Below, in pieces: positions 52,602 to 60,958 of a stretch of DNA of 64,000 nucleotides. This DNA is from Tautonia plasticadhaerens (lineage in GTDB: Bacteria; Planctomycetota; Planctomycetia; Isosphaerales; Isosphaeraceae): NCBI RefSeq assembly GCF_007752535.1, contig NZ_CP036428.1:62001-126000 (forward strand). The letters are read 5' to 3'. How positions within the stretch are numbered: the stretch's first letter is position 1; every line of letters begins with the position of its first letter. A program made the position numbers and the translations under genes. A model generated the notes under the pieces. That model was not told the DNA's origin. It made no database searches and saw only the letters and a list, made by a program, of their open reading frames with translations.

Positions 52602-53168
52602 GTGCCCCTGATCGTCCTCCTCGATGCCTGCGTCCTCTACCCCGCCCCGCTGCGCGACCTGCTCATGCGGCTGGCGACCGCGGACCTGTTCCAGGCCCGC
52701 TGGACCGACGAGATCCACGAGGAGTGGATCCGCAACGTCCTGGCCAACCGCCCGGACCTGACGCCGGCGAGCCTGGCCCGCTGCCGCCGGCTGATGGACG
52801 AGCACGTCCCCTACTGCCTGGTCACCGGCTACGAGCCGCTGATCCCCGGGCTGGGCCTGCCGGACCCCGACGACCGCCACGTGCTGGCGGCGGCGATCCA
52901 CGCCGGGGCCGGGCAGATCGTGACTTACAACCTGGGCGACTTCCCCGGGTCGGTGCTGGCTGCCTACGGGGTCGAGGCGATCGGCCCCGATGAGTTCGTC
53001 GTCGGGCTGCTGGACGAGTCGTGCGAGGCGGTCCTCGAGGCGGTGCGGCGGCAGCGGGCGGGCCTGCGGAGGCCGCCGAGGACGGCGGCCGAGTACCTGG
53101 CCACGCTGGAGCAGTGCCGGCTCGCCGAGACGGTGAACCGGCTGCGGCCGCATTCGTCGGAGATCTAA
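52602..53168 (+). CDS. PIN-domain toxin (RNase)
   Basis: The protein has 188 residues from a GTG start. The acidic active site of PIN nucleases is visible: Asp in VLLDACVLYPAPLRD, Glu in DEIHEEWIRNV, Asp in LPDPDDRHVLAAAIHAGAG, and the final Asp in VTYNLGDFPGSVL. It would cleave RNA when freed from the antitoxin. All four acids are present, so unlike the HigB-like toxin at 28522 this one looks functional. Confidence 0.9.
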   Translation: MPLIVLLDACVLYPAPLRDLLMRLATADLFQARWTDEIHEEWIRNVLANRPDLTPASLARCRRLMDEHVPYCLVTGYEPLIPGLGLPDPDDRHVLAAAIHAGAGQIVTYNLGDFPGSVLAAYGVEAIGPDEFVVGLLDESCEAVLEAVRRQRAGLRRPPRTAAEYLATLEQCRLAETVNRLRPHSSEI

Positions 53169-53475
53169 AGCGGACTCGGCGAGGGTCGCATCCCCTGGGT
53201 TCAAGACGACGGATCCGGCATCGGGTGCGCGAATCGCGGGAGGAGACGCAGCCTTCGGCGACTCGTCGGCGGGCGTGTTCGACGCATCCCGTTGCGGGGC
53301 CGGCGGATCCACGCCGACCGGCGACGGGTGCGCCCCCGTCGATCCGAGGCCGCTCCGGGCCGCGGACGATCCCCTGGGCAGCCGCGTGGGCGACGAACCC
53401 CCTGCGATTTCCGCGGGATCGGGGCCCGATGCGTGGATGGGGGCGGGAGGCGCAGTCGGGGCACGTCACCGGGAC
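53169..53475. other. Intergenic stretch, no gene seen
   Basis: About 300 bases downstream of the toxin gene. No gene, clear repeat or terminator was found. Confidence 0.4.
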
Positions 53476-53985
53476 CTAGCCCGTGACGACGATCTGGTCG
53501 ACGAGGGCCGTGTCCTCGCCCCGCTTGCGGTTGGTGCCGTTGATGGAGAGCAGGCGAGGCCTGGCATCGGGGACGGTGAATGCGTCGCTGGTGAACCGGA
53601 CGAAGCGGCCGTCGGCGGTGCTCGCGGGGGTGAAGTCGCCGATCAGCCTCGGGCCGATGCGGACCTGGAGGGCCTGGCGGTCGACGGTCCCGTCGTCGAG
53701 CAGGCGCTGGGCCACCAGGAAGCTGACGGCATACGCCCGGCCCGGCCGGAGGGACACCACCTGCCGGAGATGGCCCCGGTTGCGGATGAAGGCGACCCGG
53801 GAGCCGGCCGGCGTGGGGTTGTTCCGGGCGAAGGCGCCGTCCTCCCGGGCGATGCCCGCCGACCGGCCGAACCGCCAGGCGACGGCGCGGCCCCTCGGGG
53901 CGACGGCGAGGCCCAGGCGGCCCGAGGGGACCGGGCTCTCGAAGCTCGCGTTCGGGGGCGTCTCGGGGGAGGCGGGCGTCGCCGA
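53476..53985 (-). pseudogene. C-terminal beta-domain fragment of an exported planctomycete protein
   Basis: About 160 residues read as a jelly-roll or carbohydrate-binding-like domain: NASFESPVPSGRLGLAVAP, WRFGRSAGIAREDGAFARN, GSRVAFIRNRGHLRQVVSL, DGRFVRFTSDAFTVPDARP and DTALVDQIVVTG before TAG at 53476. No start with ribosome-binding site, signal peptide or other domain lies upstream, and the frame further upstream is the shadow of the plus-strand gene at 53996. It is therefore probably the remains of a larger secreted protein. Confidence 0.5.
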
Positions 53986-53995
53986 CGCGTCGATG

Positions 53996-54382
53996 ACGCC
54001 GCCCACCCCCGCAGCCCCGCCGCCCGACGCGCCCCCCCTGGAGGCGGTCCTCGAGGCCCTGGTCCGGGCCGACGCCGCCCGCCCCGTCGGCGGGGGCGAC
54101 AGCGGGGCCCCGCCGCCCGACGAGGCCGAGCTGGCCGGCCGGGCCCGGGGACTGGCCGAGGCCCTGCGGGCCCTGGCGCCGGCGGGGTCCGGCCCCGAGG
54201 CCCTGCGGGGGATGGCCGCCGTGCTCGGCTCCCTGCAGGCCGGGCAGCCCGCCGGCGGCCCGGTGCTGCCCCGCACCGTCGGCCGCTCGCTGGAGCGGGC
54301 CGGGTTGCACCGGCCGGACTGGCTGTGCGAGCCGTCCCCGACGCCGCAGGCGGGTGCGTCCGGGACGCGCGGTCGTTGGTAA
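53996..54382 (+). CDS. Hypothetical protein, 128 aa (possibly a fragment)
   Basis: This plus-strand frame has host-like codon use and helical, Ala/Leu/Glu-rich sequence (LEAVLEALVRADAARP, AELAGRARGLAEALRALAPA, VGRSLERAGLHRPDWLCE). The first ATG is 53996, but no ribosome-binding site is next to it, so the gene may be cut at its 5' end. It faces the beta-domain fragment across about 10 bases. Family not recognised. Confidence 0.4.
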   Translation, partial: TPPTPAAPPPDAPPLEAVLEALVRADAARPVGGGDSGAPPPDEAELAGRARGLAEALRALAPAGSGPEALRGMAAVLGSLQAGQPAGGPVLPRTVGRSLERAGLHRPDWLCEPSPTPQAGASGTRGRW

Positions 54383-54769
54383 GCGTATTGCGAACCACAC
54401 TCCTATCCGATTCGGCAGCCATCGTGGCCTCTTGGTGGTCATTCCCACGTGGATCGCATGAGTGCGGTTTACCACCGGGTATCCGACTGGGACCCAGACT
54501 CGCCGGGTCCATAGACACGGGTTGCTCTCCCTCATCCCGCCGGATCAGGTCAGCGGCTCGTGTTGGCGTATTCCTACCGAACCCTGGCAGCTACCCTGAG
54601 AATGATCACCCTCTGCCGCCGGCCCACCGAGGTGTCTCCACCCCAGCCCGGCGCTACCCGGCAGGCCCCGGGGATTTCTATTGGTTGACCGTGCTTCAGG
54701 ACCACCCTGTCCCTTCAGGTATTCAGGCAGCCGCTCGGCCCGTTCCTCAATCGGCGGGAGGGAATTGGC
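54383..54769. other. Intergenic stretch, no gene seen
   Basis: About 390 bases before the WD40 gene, less G+C rich than its surroundings. GGGTTGCTCTCCC near 54520 looks a little like a tRNA T-arm, but the T-loop is wrong. No gene is called. Confidence 0.4.
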
Positions 54770-56728
54770 ATGAACGCGCGATACACTGGCTCATCCGCCT
54801 CGCGGCCTTCGGGCTCCGAGTGGTCTGGTCGCAGGAGGGCGACCGCCCTCGCCACGATCTTCTGTCCGACCCTGCTGGCGGGGCACGGCGAACCGCTCGG
54901 GGCCGCGATCGAGGCCCCGAGCCGGATCGAGGCCCACGAGCGTCGGGTACACGAGGTGCTGTTCAGCCCCGATGGTGCCCGGATTGCCTCGGCGTCCGAG
55001 TCCGAGGTCAAGCTCTGCGAGGTCGGGTCCGGCCGGGAGCTGATGCGGCTGCCTGTGAGGCGGGGCCACCTGGCGTTCCGGCCCGACGGCGCACGCCTGG
55101 CCACCTCCGACTCCTCCGGGATGGTCAAGATCTGGGACGCCGCGAGCGGCCAGGATCTCTTCGGCTTCCGGGGCCACGAGGCCAACATCACCAGCCTCAC
55201 CTTCAGCCCGGACGGCGAGCGGCTCGCCGCGGCCCTGCTCTACGGCGAAGACCGCGTGGCCAAAGTCTGGGATGCGTCCGACGGCCGGGAACTGCTGGCC
55301 CTCGAGGGCCACGCCGATCACGTCCGTCACGTCGAGTTCAGCCCCGACGGGTCCCGGCTCCTCACGCAAGACGCGGGCCGTACGGTGAAGGTGTGGGACG
55401 CGTCGACGGGTCGGCAGCGGCTCTCGCTGGACGGCCTGGGCCGCGCCGCCTTCGATGCCGACGGCCGGCAGATCATCTCGGCGACCCAGGATGGCCTCGT
55501 CACGTTCCGCGACGCGACCACGGGTCGGCCGATCAGGAGCGTCCACCTCGAGGGCCTCTATCGCGGGGTGTTCCTGGACGTTCTCGGGCCCGAGAGCCAG
55601 CAAGAGCCCCTGGAGCTCGCGACGTTCAGCCGAGACCGGAAGCTCCTGGCCGGTCGGGTCACCGCGGGGTATCACTCGGCCGCCGTGTGGGAGCTGGAGG
55701 ATGGGATGACTCGGGTCGGGCTGTCGGTCGATGAGGGCGTCACTTGCGTCGCGTTCAGCCCCAACGGCCGGCACGCCGCCGCGGGCGGCAGCAAGGGAGG
55801 CGCTGGCGGCGGCGAGGGTAGCCTCTGGTCCTGGGACCTGGATGGGGCGCGGCTGGCTCTCGTCCTCGACGGGGCGGAACGGGCCGTGGCCTTCGATCCC
55901 GAGGGGAATCGAATCGCCGTCAAAGTCTCCGACCGGCGCGGTCGCGGCCAGGTCGCCATCCGCGACGCGACGACCGGCCGGGTCGAGCGGGTGATCCAGG
56001 CCGATCCCGGCTTCGTCAACGCCGTGGCCTTCAGCCCCGACGGCAACCAGCTCGCGACGCTCGGCAGCGAGGGGGTCGCGCTCTGGGATGCCGCCGAAGG
56101 CCGACGGCTCCGGACCTGGCCCGGGAAATTCAACGAAACCCTCGCCTTTCGGCCCGATGGTCAGCAATTGGTCGCGTCCAGCCTCGGCCTGATCACGGCC
56201 TGGGACCCGGCCACCGGACAGGAACAATTCAATGTCGTCGCATTTCCGCTTCTCCGGCGGTTCAATCGGGTCGCCTACAGCCCCGATGGCACGTGGCTTG
56301 CCGTGGGCACCCAGGAAGGGATCGAGCTCTTGGACACCGCCCGCGGCGAGTGGCAGCGGACGATCCCCGTCCCGCGCAGTGACCTCCTGGGAGTCGAAAA
56401 CTTCGCCTTCAGCCCCGACGGCGAGCGGATCGCCGCGAACAGCAACGGGGAAGAGATCGTCGTCCTGGACGTGGACTCCGGCCGGGTCGAGTTGACCTTC
56501 CCCGTCTCCCAGGGTGGCGCCCTGGCATACAGCCCGGATGGCCGCTGGATCGCGTCGGCATCGTCCGGAGCCGTCCGGATCTTCGACTCCGCGACCGGCC
56601 AGCAATGGCTGGCGCTCCTGCCTCACGCATTCCTCTGGGACCTGGCGTTCAGCCCCGACGGCCGGCGGCTGGCGGCAGCCGAGGAATCCGGCAAGGTGAA
56701 GATCTGGGAACTGGACCTCGAGGAGTGA
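54770..56728 (+). CDS. Stand-alone WD40 repeat protein, 652 aa
   Basis: GGGAGG precedes ATG 54770. About a dozen WD40-type blades follow one another, each marked by FSPDG or a near variant and a closing Trp-Asp (VKIWDAASGQDLFGFRGH, AKVWDASDGRELLALEGH, VALWDAAEGRRL, VKIWELDLEE). The N-terminus has a weak hydrophobic segment (ATALATIFCPTLLAGHGEP) and no kinase domain, although such repeats in planctomycetes often follow one. It may be exported or a cytoplasmic scaffold. It converges on the kinase genes. Confidence 0.85.
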   Translation: MNARYTGSSASRPSGSEWSGRRRATALATIFCPTLLAGHGEPLGAAIEAPSRIEAHERRVHEVLFSPDGARIASASESEVKLCEVGSGRELMRLPVRRGHLAFRPDGARLATSDSSGMVKIWDAASGQDLFGFRGHEANITSLTFSPDGERLAAALLYGEDRVAKVWDASDGRELLALEGHADHVRHVEFSPDGSRLLTQDAGRTVKVWDASTGRQRLSLDGLGRAAFDADGRQIISATQDGLVTFRDATTGRPIRSVHLEGLYRGVFLDVLGPESQQEPLELATFSRDRKLLAGRVTAGYHSAAVWELEDGMTRVGLSVDEGVTCVAFSPNGRHAAAGGSKGGAGGGEGSLWSWDLDGARLALVLDGAERAVAFDPEGNRIAVKVSDRRGRGQVAIRDATTGRVERVIQADPGFVNAVAFSPDGNQLATLGSEGVALWDAAEGRRLRTWPGKFNETLAFRPDGQQLVASSLGLITAWDPATGQEQFNVVAFPLLRRFNRVAYSPDGTWLAVGTQEGIELLDTARGEWQRTIPVPRSDLLGVENFAFSPDGERIAANSNGEEIVVLDVDSGRVELTFPVSQGGALAYSPDGRWIASASSGAVRIFDSATGQQWLALLPHAFLWDLAFSPDGRRLAAAEESGKVKIWELDLEE

Positions 56729-56761
56729 GGGCCATCCTGGAACCTGACCCCATGCTGGGCG

Positions 56762-57375
56762 TCAGTCCTGGTCGTTCCCGATGGATTGGAACCCATGGGC
56801 GACGATGAACTCGCGGGCCCCGACGGATCTTCCGATGTGGTTACCGTCGTCATCGTAGGCATCGACGCTCCAGTCGGCGCGCAAGCCGGGGACGAGGGCC
56901 TCGCTCAGGAGACTCAGCTGGTTGCGTGGCAACGGTTCCAGGATGCCGAGGCAAACGCGCGGGTCGGTCAGGTCGGCGGGCCCTCCGTACCCCATGCTGC
57001 CGCGGCCGTGGAGGGTCGAGAAATTGAGCCCGTAGCGGACCGGGCGGCCGACCTCCAGGTGATCCCAGCGGAAGAACTCCTCGCGGAGATCGACTGAGGC
57101 CCCCGGCTTCGGGCTGCGTAGGACGATCTCCTCAAGGAGCCGGAGCCGGATCGGCGGCAGCGCGACGGTGCCGTCGCGGACCTCCAGCGCCCGTGGCCAG
57201 AAATCGAGGTGTGCAGGGTGTGCCATCTCGATCTTCAGCAGGCTGCAGAAGCGGGCCAGGGCCTCGTGGGCTGACTCGTCTTCGGGATGGATGTAGCGGC
57301 AGTGGCCGGTGGTGAGGCTCACGCAGTAACGGCCAGGGGCGACGCCCACCCGCGCGGCCCGCCGCCCGTCGCTGA
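56762..57375 (-). pseudogene. Ser/Thr kinase with C-terminal sensor domain, 3' part cut by IS630
   Basis: The last 203 codons of the kinase gene whose 5' part is at 58470-60638. The frame resumes as SDGRRAARVGVAPGRYCVSL, continues with YIHPEDESAHEALARFCSLL and GLNFSTLHGRGSMGYGG, and ends GFQSIGNDQD. Removing the IS and one copy of the 2-bp duplication restores an open frame (VEF then SDGRR). A frame beginning in the IS runs into this part, but would not include the kinase domain. Confidence 0.85.
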
Positions 57376-58469
57376 CTGAACGGTGCGCAAAGAAGGTCAA
57401 GTTCCCCCGATCTCCAACCCGGCCTGAGCGAAGAAGGCTCGGACCAGATGTGACTTCTGGCGTAGGCGTCCGACGGCGAGGTGGAACTGCTCGTGCAACT
57501 CCTCCAGGTCTCGACATACGAGATTTCGCATCTCCACGTTCTTCAGGTGATGCCAGCCCCCCTCGTCCCACGGGTTGAGGTCAGGGGCGTACCCCGGAAG
57601 CGCTTCCAGCCAGACCCGGCCGCCCGTGCCCGACACGAAGTCCTTGACCGCAGCACGACGGTGGATGGGCGAGCCGTCCCCGATCACCAGCAGCCGCTCC
57701 CCCGCGACGCGGAGCAGGTGGATCAGGAACTCGACGCTGTGCAGCCCATTCAGCGACTCCTGCCGCACCAGCGTGTAGACCTTGCCTGTGGGCGTCAGCC
57801 CGCCCATGACGGACAGGTGGTCGCGCGTCACCTTCTCGCGGAGCACCGGCGTCAGCCCCTCGGGGGCGTAGGTCCGGACCAGGCCCGGCAGCAGGTAGAA
57901 CCCCGCCTCGTCCACGAGGACCGGCACTCGACGCTCGCGTCTCGCCCGCCGTCGCAGTGCCGGCCAGCTCTCGTCCCGCCAGCGGCGGATGGCCTCCTCA
58001 TCTCGCTGGATCGCTCGCCGGATCGGCACCTGGGGCGTCCAGCCCAACTCGCTGAGCAACCGCCCGACGTGGGCCTTGTGGTAGCGGACGCCGAACTCCT
58101 CCTCGATGACGAGGGCGATTCGGGCACGGGTCCAGACCTGGCCGCGGAAGCCGTAGGCCTCCTGCCCATGCCAGAGGAACTCGGGGATCAGCCGCTTCTG
58201 GACGCCCGAGAGCTTGGACGGATGGCCGGGCGCGGGGTGCGAGCGCAGCGCCTCTCGGCCGCCGTGTCGGGCACGGGCGAGCCAGCGGCTGATCGTCTCC
58301 TCGGAGGCGTCCAGGGCCTCAGCGATGACGCGCTGGCGCCCGCCCTGTTGCTTCAGGTCCAACGCCCGCAACCTCCGCCACTCACGCCAATCATGAGGGA
58401 TGAAGTTCGAGGCTTCCATCCCCTGATTCTACCGGAACGAAAACTTGACCGCCTTTGCGCACCGGTCAG
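57376..58469 (-). mobile_element. IS630-family insertion sequence, copy 2 (1094 bp)
   Basis: Same length, ends and transposase as the element at 25987-27080. The flanking dinucleotide is GA on both sides (57374-57375 and 58470-58471), not the TA typical of the family. It is inserted in the extracytoplasmic domain of a kinase gene. Confidence 0.95.
57397..58419 (-). CDS. IS630-family transposase (copy 2)
   Basis: The protein has 340 residues, identical to the product of 26008-27030, with the same DDE residues (VLVDEAGFYL, VIGDGSPIHR, NPWDEGGW). Complete identity of the two copies implies recent transposition or gene exchange between them. Confidence 0.95.
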   Translation of the reverse strand: MEASNFIPHDWREWRRLRALDLKQQGGRQRVIAEALDASEETISRWLARARHGGREALRSHPAPGHPSKLSGVQKRLIPEFLWHGQEAYGFRGQVWTRARIALVIEEEFGVRYHKAHVGRLLSELGWTPQVPIRRAIQRDEEAIRRWRDESWPALRRRARRERRVPVLVDEAGFYLLPGLVRTYAPEGLTPVLREKVTRDHLSVMGGLTPTGKVYTLVRQESLNGLHSVEFLIHLLRVAGERLLVIGDGSPIHRRAAVKDFVSGTGGRVWLEALPGYAPDLNPWDEGGWHHLKNVEMRNLVCRDLEELHEQFHLAVGRLRQKSHLVRAFFAQAGLEIGGT

Positions 58470-60638
58470 GAACTCGACGTCCCGGCCGAGCTGGCCAGCG
58501 GAGTGGCGATGGGCCTCGTTCCTGGAAAGGAGCGTCTTGGCCCGATCCGGTGGGATCTCGGCGTCGACCAGACGCAGCGTGAAAGACTGGCTGATCGGGT
58601 CGGGGATCGTGACCCCTTCGAGCCGCACGAGGACGCCGCCCTGGAGCGGGTCGGGGGCGTCTGGGTCCAGGGCGCAGATCGCCCCGACGATGATCGGCAG
58701 GAGCTGGAGGTTGCCCTCGTCGTCGAAGCGGGAGTCGTCACCTGTCCGGGGGTCGTCGGGGTCCTCGGCCTCCTCGGCGTAGAACGGGAAGACGGGGCGG
58801 ACAAGTTCGTAGGCGTCGCGGTAGGCGGTCAGGGCGTCGTCGGGCCGGCCGGCGGCCTCCAGCTCGGTGCCGAGGACGTAGGCGGCCTTGCCGCGGTCGA
58901 GCGGGTGGAGGTCGGGGTCGGCCGCCTCGGCGCGGAGCGTCTCGATCGTACCCTCGGGCAGGACCATCTCCCAGGGCAACGGGCCCTCGTGGCGACCGTA
59001 ATCGAGCGGCGCCCCGCGGAGCTTCCGCTCGATGCTCGCGAGGGCCTGCTCGGCCTCCTCCCGCTTCGCGGGGGTACCGGATGGGCCATCGAGGAACAGG
59101 CGGATCCGGTCAGATGCCAGTTGCAGGACAGGCCGATCCACGTCGCTCACGTCGGCGACTTCGTCGCCCTTCTCGGGATCGTAGATCGTACCGGTGCCGA
59201 TGCCGCTGGCGCGGTTCATCAGGATCCGCGCGATCAACTCGTCGTGGCGGCCGAAGGAGAGGTCGGGGGCCTGCTCGGCGGCGATCATGGCGACCTCCAG
59301 GGCGGCAGCCACGTCGTCGACCTCCCCGACGCAACGGGCGAGGCGTGCGAGGAGTTCAGGGCGGGCGTCGCCGCCGGATCGCTTGATGTCCTCGGTGTAG
59401 AACCGGGCGGCCAAGGCGTGGTCGCCGTGCTCGTGGTGCTCGTCGCCGGCGGCGACCAGCGTGCGGGCTTCGTCGGTCGACGTGGTCGCGGAGGGAGGGG
59501 TCGTCGGGCCGGGCATGAAGGCGGCCCAGGAGCCGAGGATCGCCGCGGTCAGAGAGACGGCGACGGCCGGCGTCTTCCAGTGACGGCGGGTGAGGCTCCA
59601 AGACCGCAGCAGCGGGCCCGGGCGGCGGGCCAGCGACGGCAGGCCGGTCTCGAAGCGGCGGAGGTCTCCCAGGAACGCGGCGGAGCCGTAGCGACGGGCG
59701 GGGTCCTTGGCCATCGCCTTCAGGCAGATCGTCTCCAGGTCGCGGGGAATGCGACGATCGATGCGACGGAGCGGCGTCGGCTCGGCGTCCAGGATGCGGG
59801 CGAGGACGCGGGCCGGGGTGTCGTTGCCGTAGGGGGGACGGCCGGCGAGCATCTCGTAGAGCACGGCGCCGAGGGCGTGGACGTCGGTGGCCTCGCCAAT
59901 GAGGTCGGCCTGGCCGAGGGCCTGCTCGGGGGCCATGTAGGCGGGGGTCCCCATCAGCTCGCCGGTGCCGGTCAGCCCGGCGGAGCCGGCGAGGTCGCGG
60001 GCGAGGCCGAAGTCGGTGACGCAGGCCCGGCCGTCGCGGTCGGCGAGGATGTTGCCCGGCTTGAGGTCGCGGTGGATCAGGCCCTGCTCGTGGGCGTGTC
60101 TCACCGCCTCGGCGGCTTGCCAGATCAGGGCAACGGCCCGGCCGGGCTGGAGCCTGCCCTCGCGGGCCAGCAGGGCTGTCAGAGGCTCGCCGTCGACGAA
60201 GTCCATCGTGAAGTAGGGCTCGCCGCGGGCGTCGCGCCCGACCTCGTGGACCGCGACGATGTGCGGGTGCCGAAGGCGGGCCAGATGGCGGGCCTCCTCC
60301 AGGAAGCGGCGGATTGCCGGACCAGCAGCCGGTTGGCCGCCCCGGAGGACCTTCACGGCGACCTCCCGGCCCAGCGACTTCTGCCACGCCAGGTAGACGA
60401 CCCCCATGCCGCCCCGGCCCAGTTCACGCCGGATTTCATAGTCGTCGGGCAACTCAGGGGGCCGTCGGTCGTTGCTGTGCTGTGAGTCGTGCTCGGCCGT
60501 CGAGGCACCGTGGGGGATGGTCTCGTCGAGGTCGTCGCGGACGGAGGAGTTGGGGGCGCCAGCATCGACTCCAATGGAACCTGACCGGCCCCGAACCTGT
60601 CGACGCCGCTCGCCGTCGTGGGTTCGGTCATCCATCAC
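58470..60638 (-). pseudogene. Transmembrane Ser/Thr protein kinase, 5' part cut by IS630
   Basis: The first 723 codons. The kinase domain (about residues 67-330) is complete: GRGGMGVVYLAW, VAVKVL with the ATP-binding Lys, HRDLKPGNIL, VTDFGLARD, GTPAYMAPEQ. A membrane helix follows (AVAVSLTAAILGSWAAFM), then an extracytoplasmic TPR-like and sensor region (AARFYTEDIKRSGGDARPEL, GKAAYVLGTELEAAGRPDDA). The IS interrupts after VEF; joined with 56762-57375 the original protein is about 926 residues. The truncated product keeps kinase and anchor but ends in IS-encoded residues, so signalling may be altered rather than absent. Confidence 0.88.
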
Positions 60639-60958
60639 GATCCCCTCCCCCGTCTGCTGGGGCCCGCGTCGGACTCCGTCTCTGTAGGATATCCACCGGG
60701 GCCGGGGAATGCGATTGAAACCCCGCTCCGATCACCGGCTACGCCACGCCCTTTCGGGGAGCATGCATCGGCCTGCGGGTAGCCCCCGGAAGCCCGCCGG
60801 GAACCGCTCAGGCCGTCGCGGCTCCGGCGGGGCGTGAAGCCGTGGATGCGTCACGGATGTCTCCATCAAGCAGACGCCATGTTGAGGCGATGAGCGACGC
60901 GGGGGGGGGCTCGCCCGTCCGGGCCGCCGCTCGAGTCAAACCGGACCTCGCTCCCTCG
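60639..60958. other. Intergenic region upstream of the split kinase gene
   Basis: About 320 bases between the end of one kinase gene and the start of the next on the same strand. No gene seen and no promoter placed. Confidence 0.4.

Noticed and set aside
53201-54535. A 444-codon minus-strand frame starting MRESNPCL
   Set aside because: It overlaps two better supported frames, its translation is low-complexity, and no known domain is present.
54490-54560. A tRNA-like segment containing GGGTTGCTCTCCC
   Set aside because: The T-loop does not follow the TTCRA pattern, and no matching acceptor, D or anticodon arms were found.
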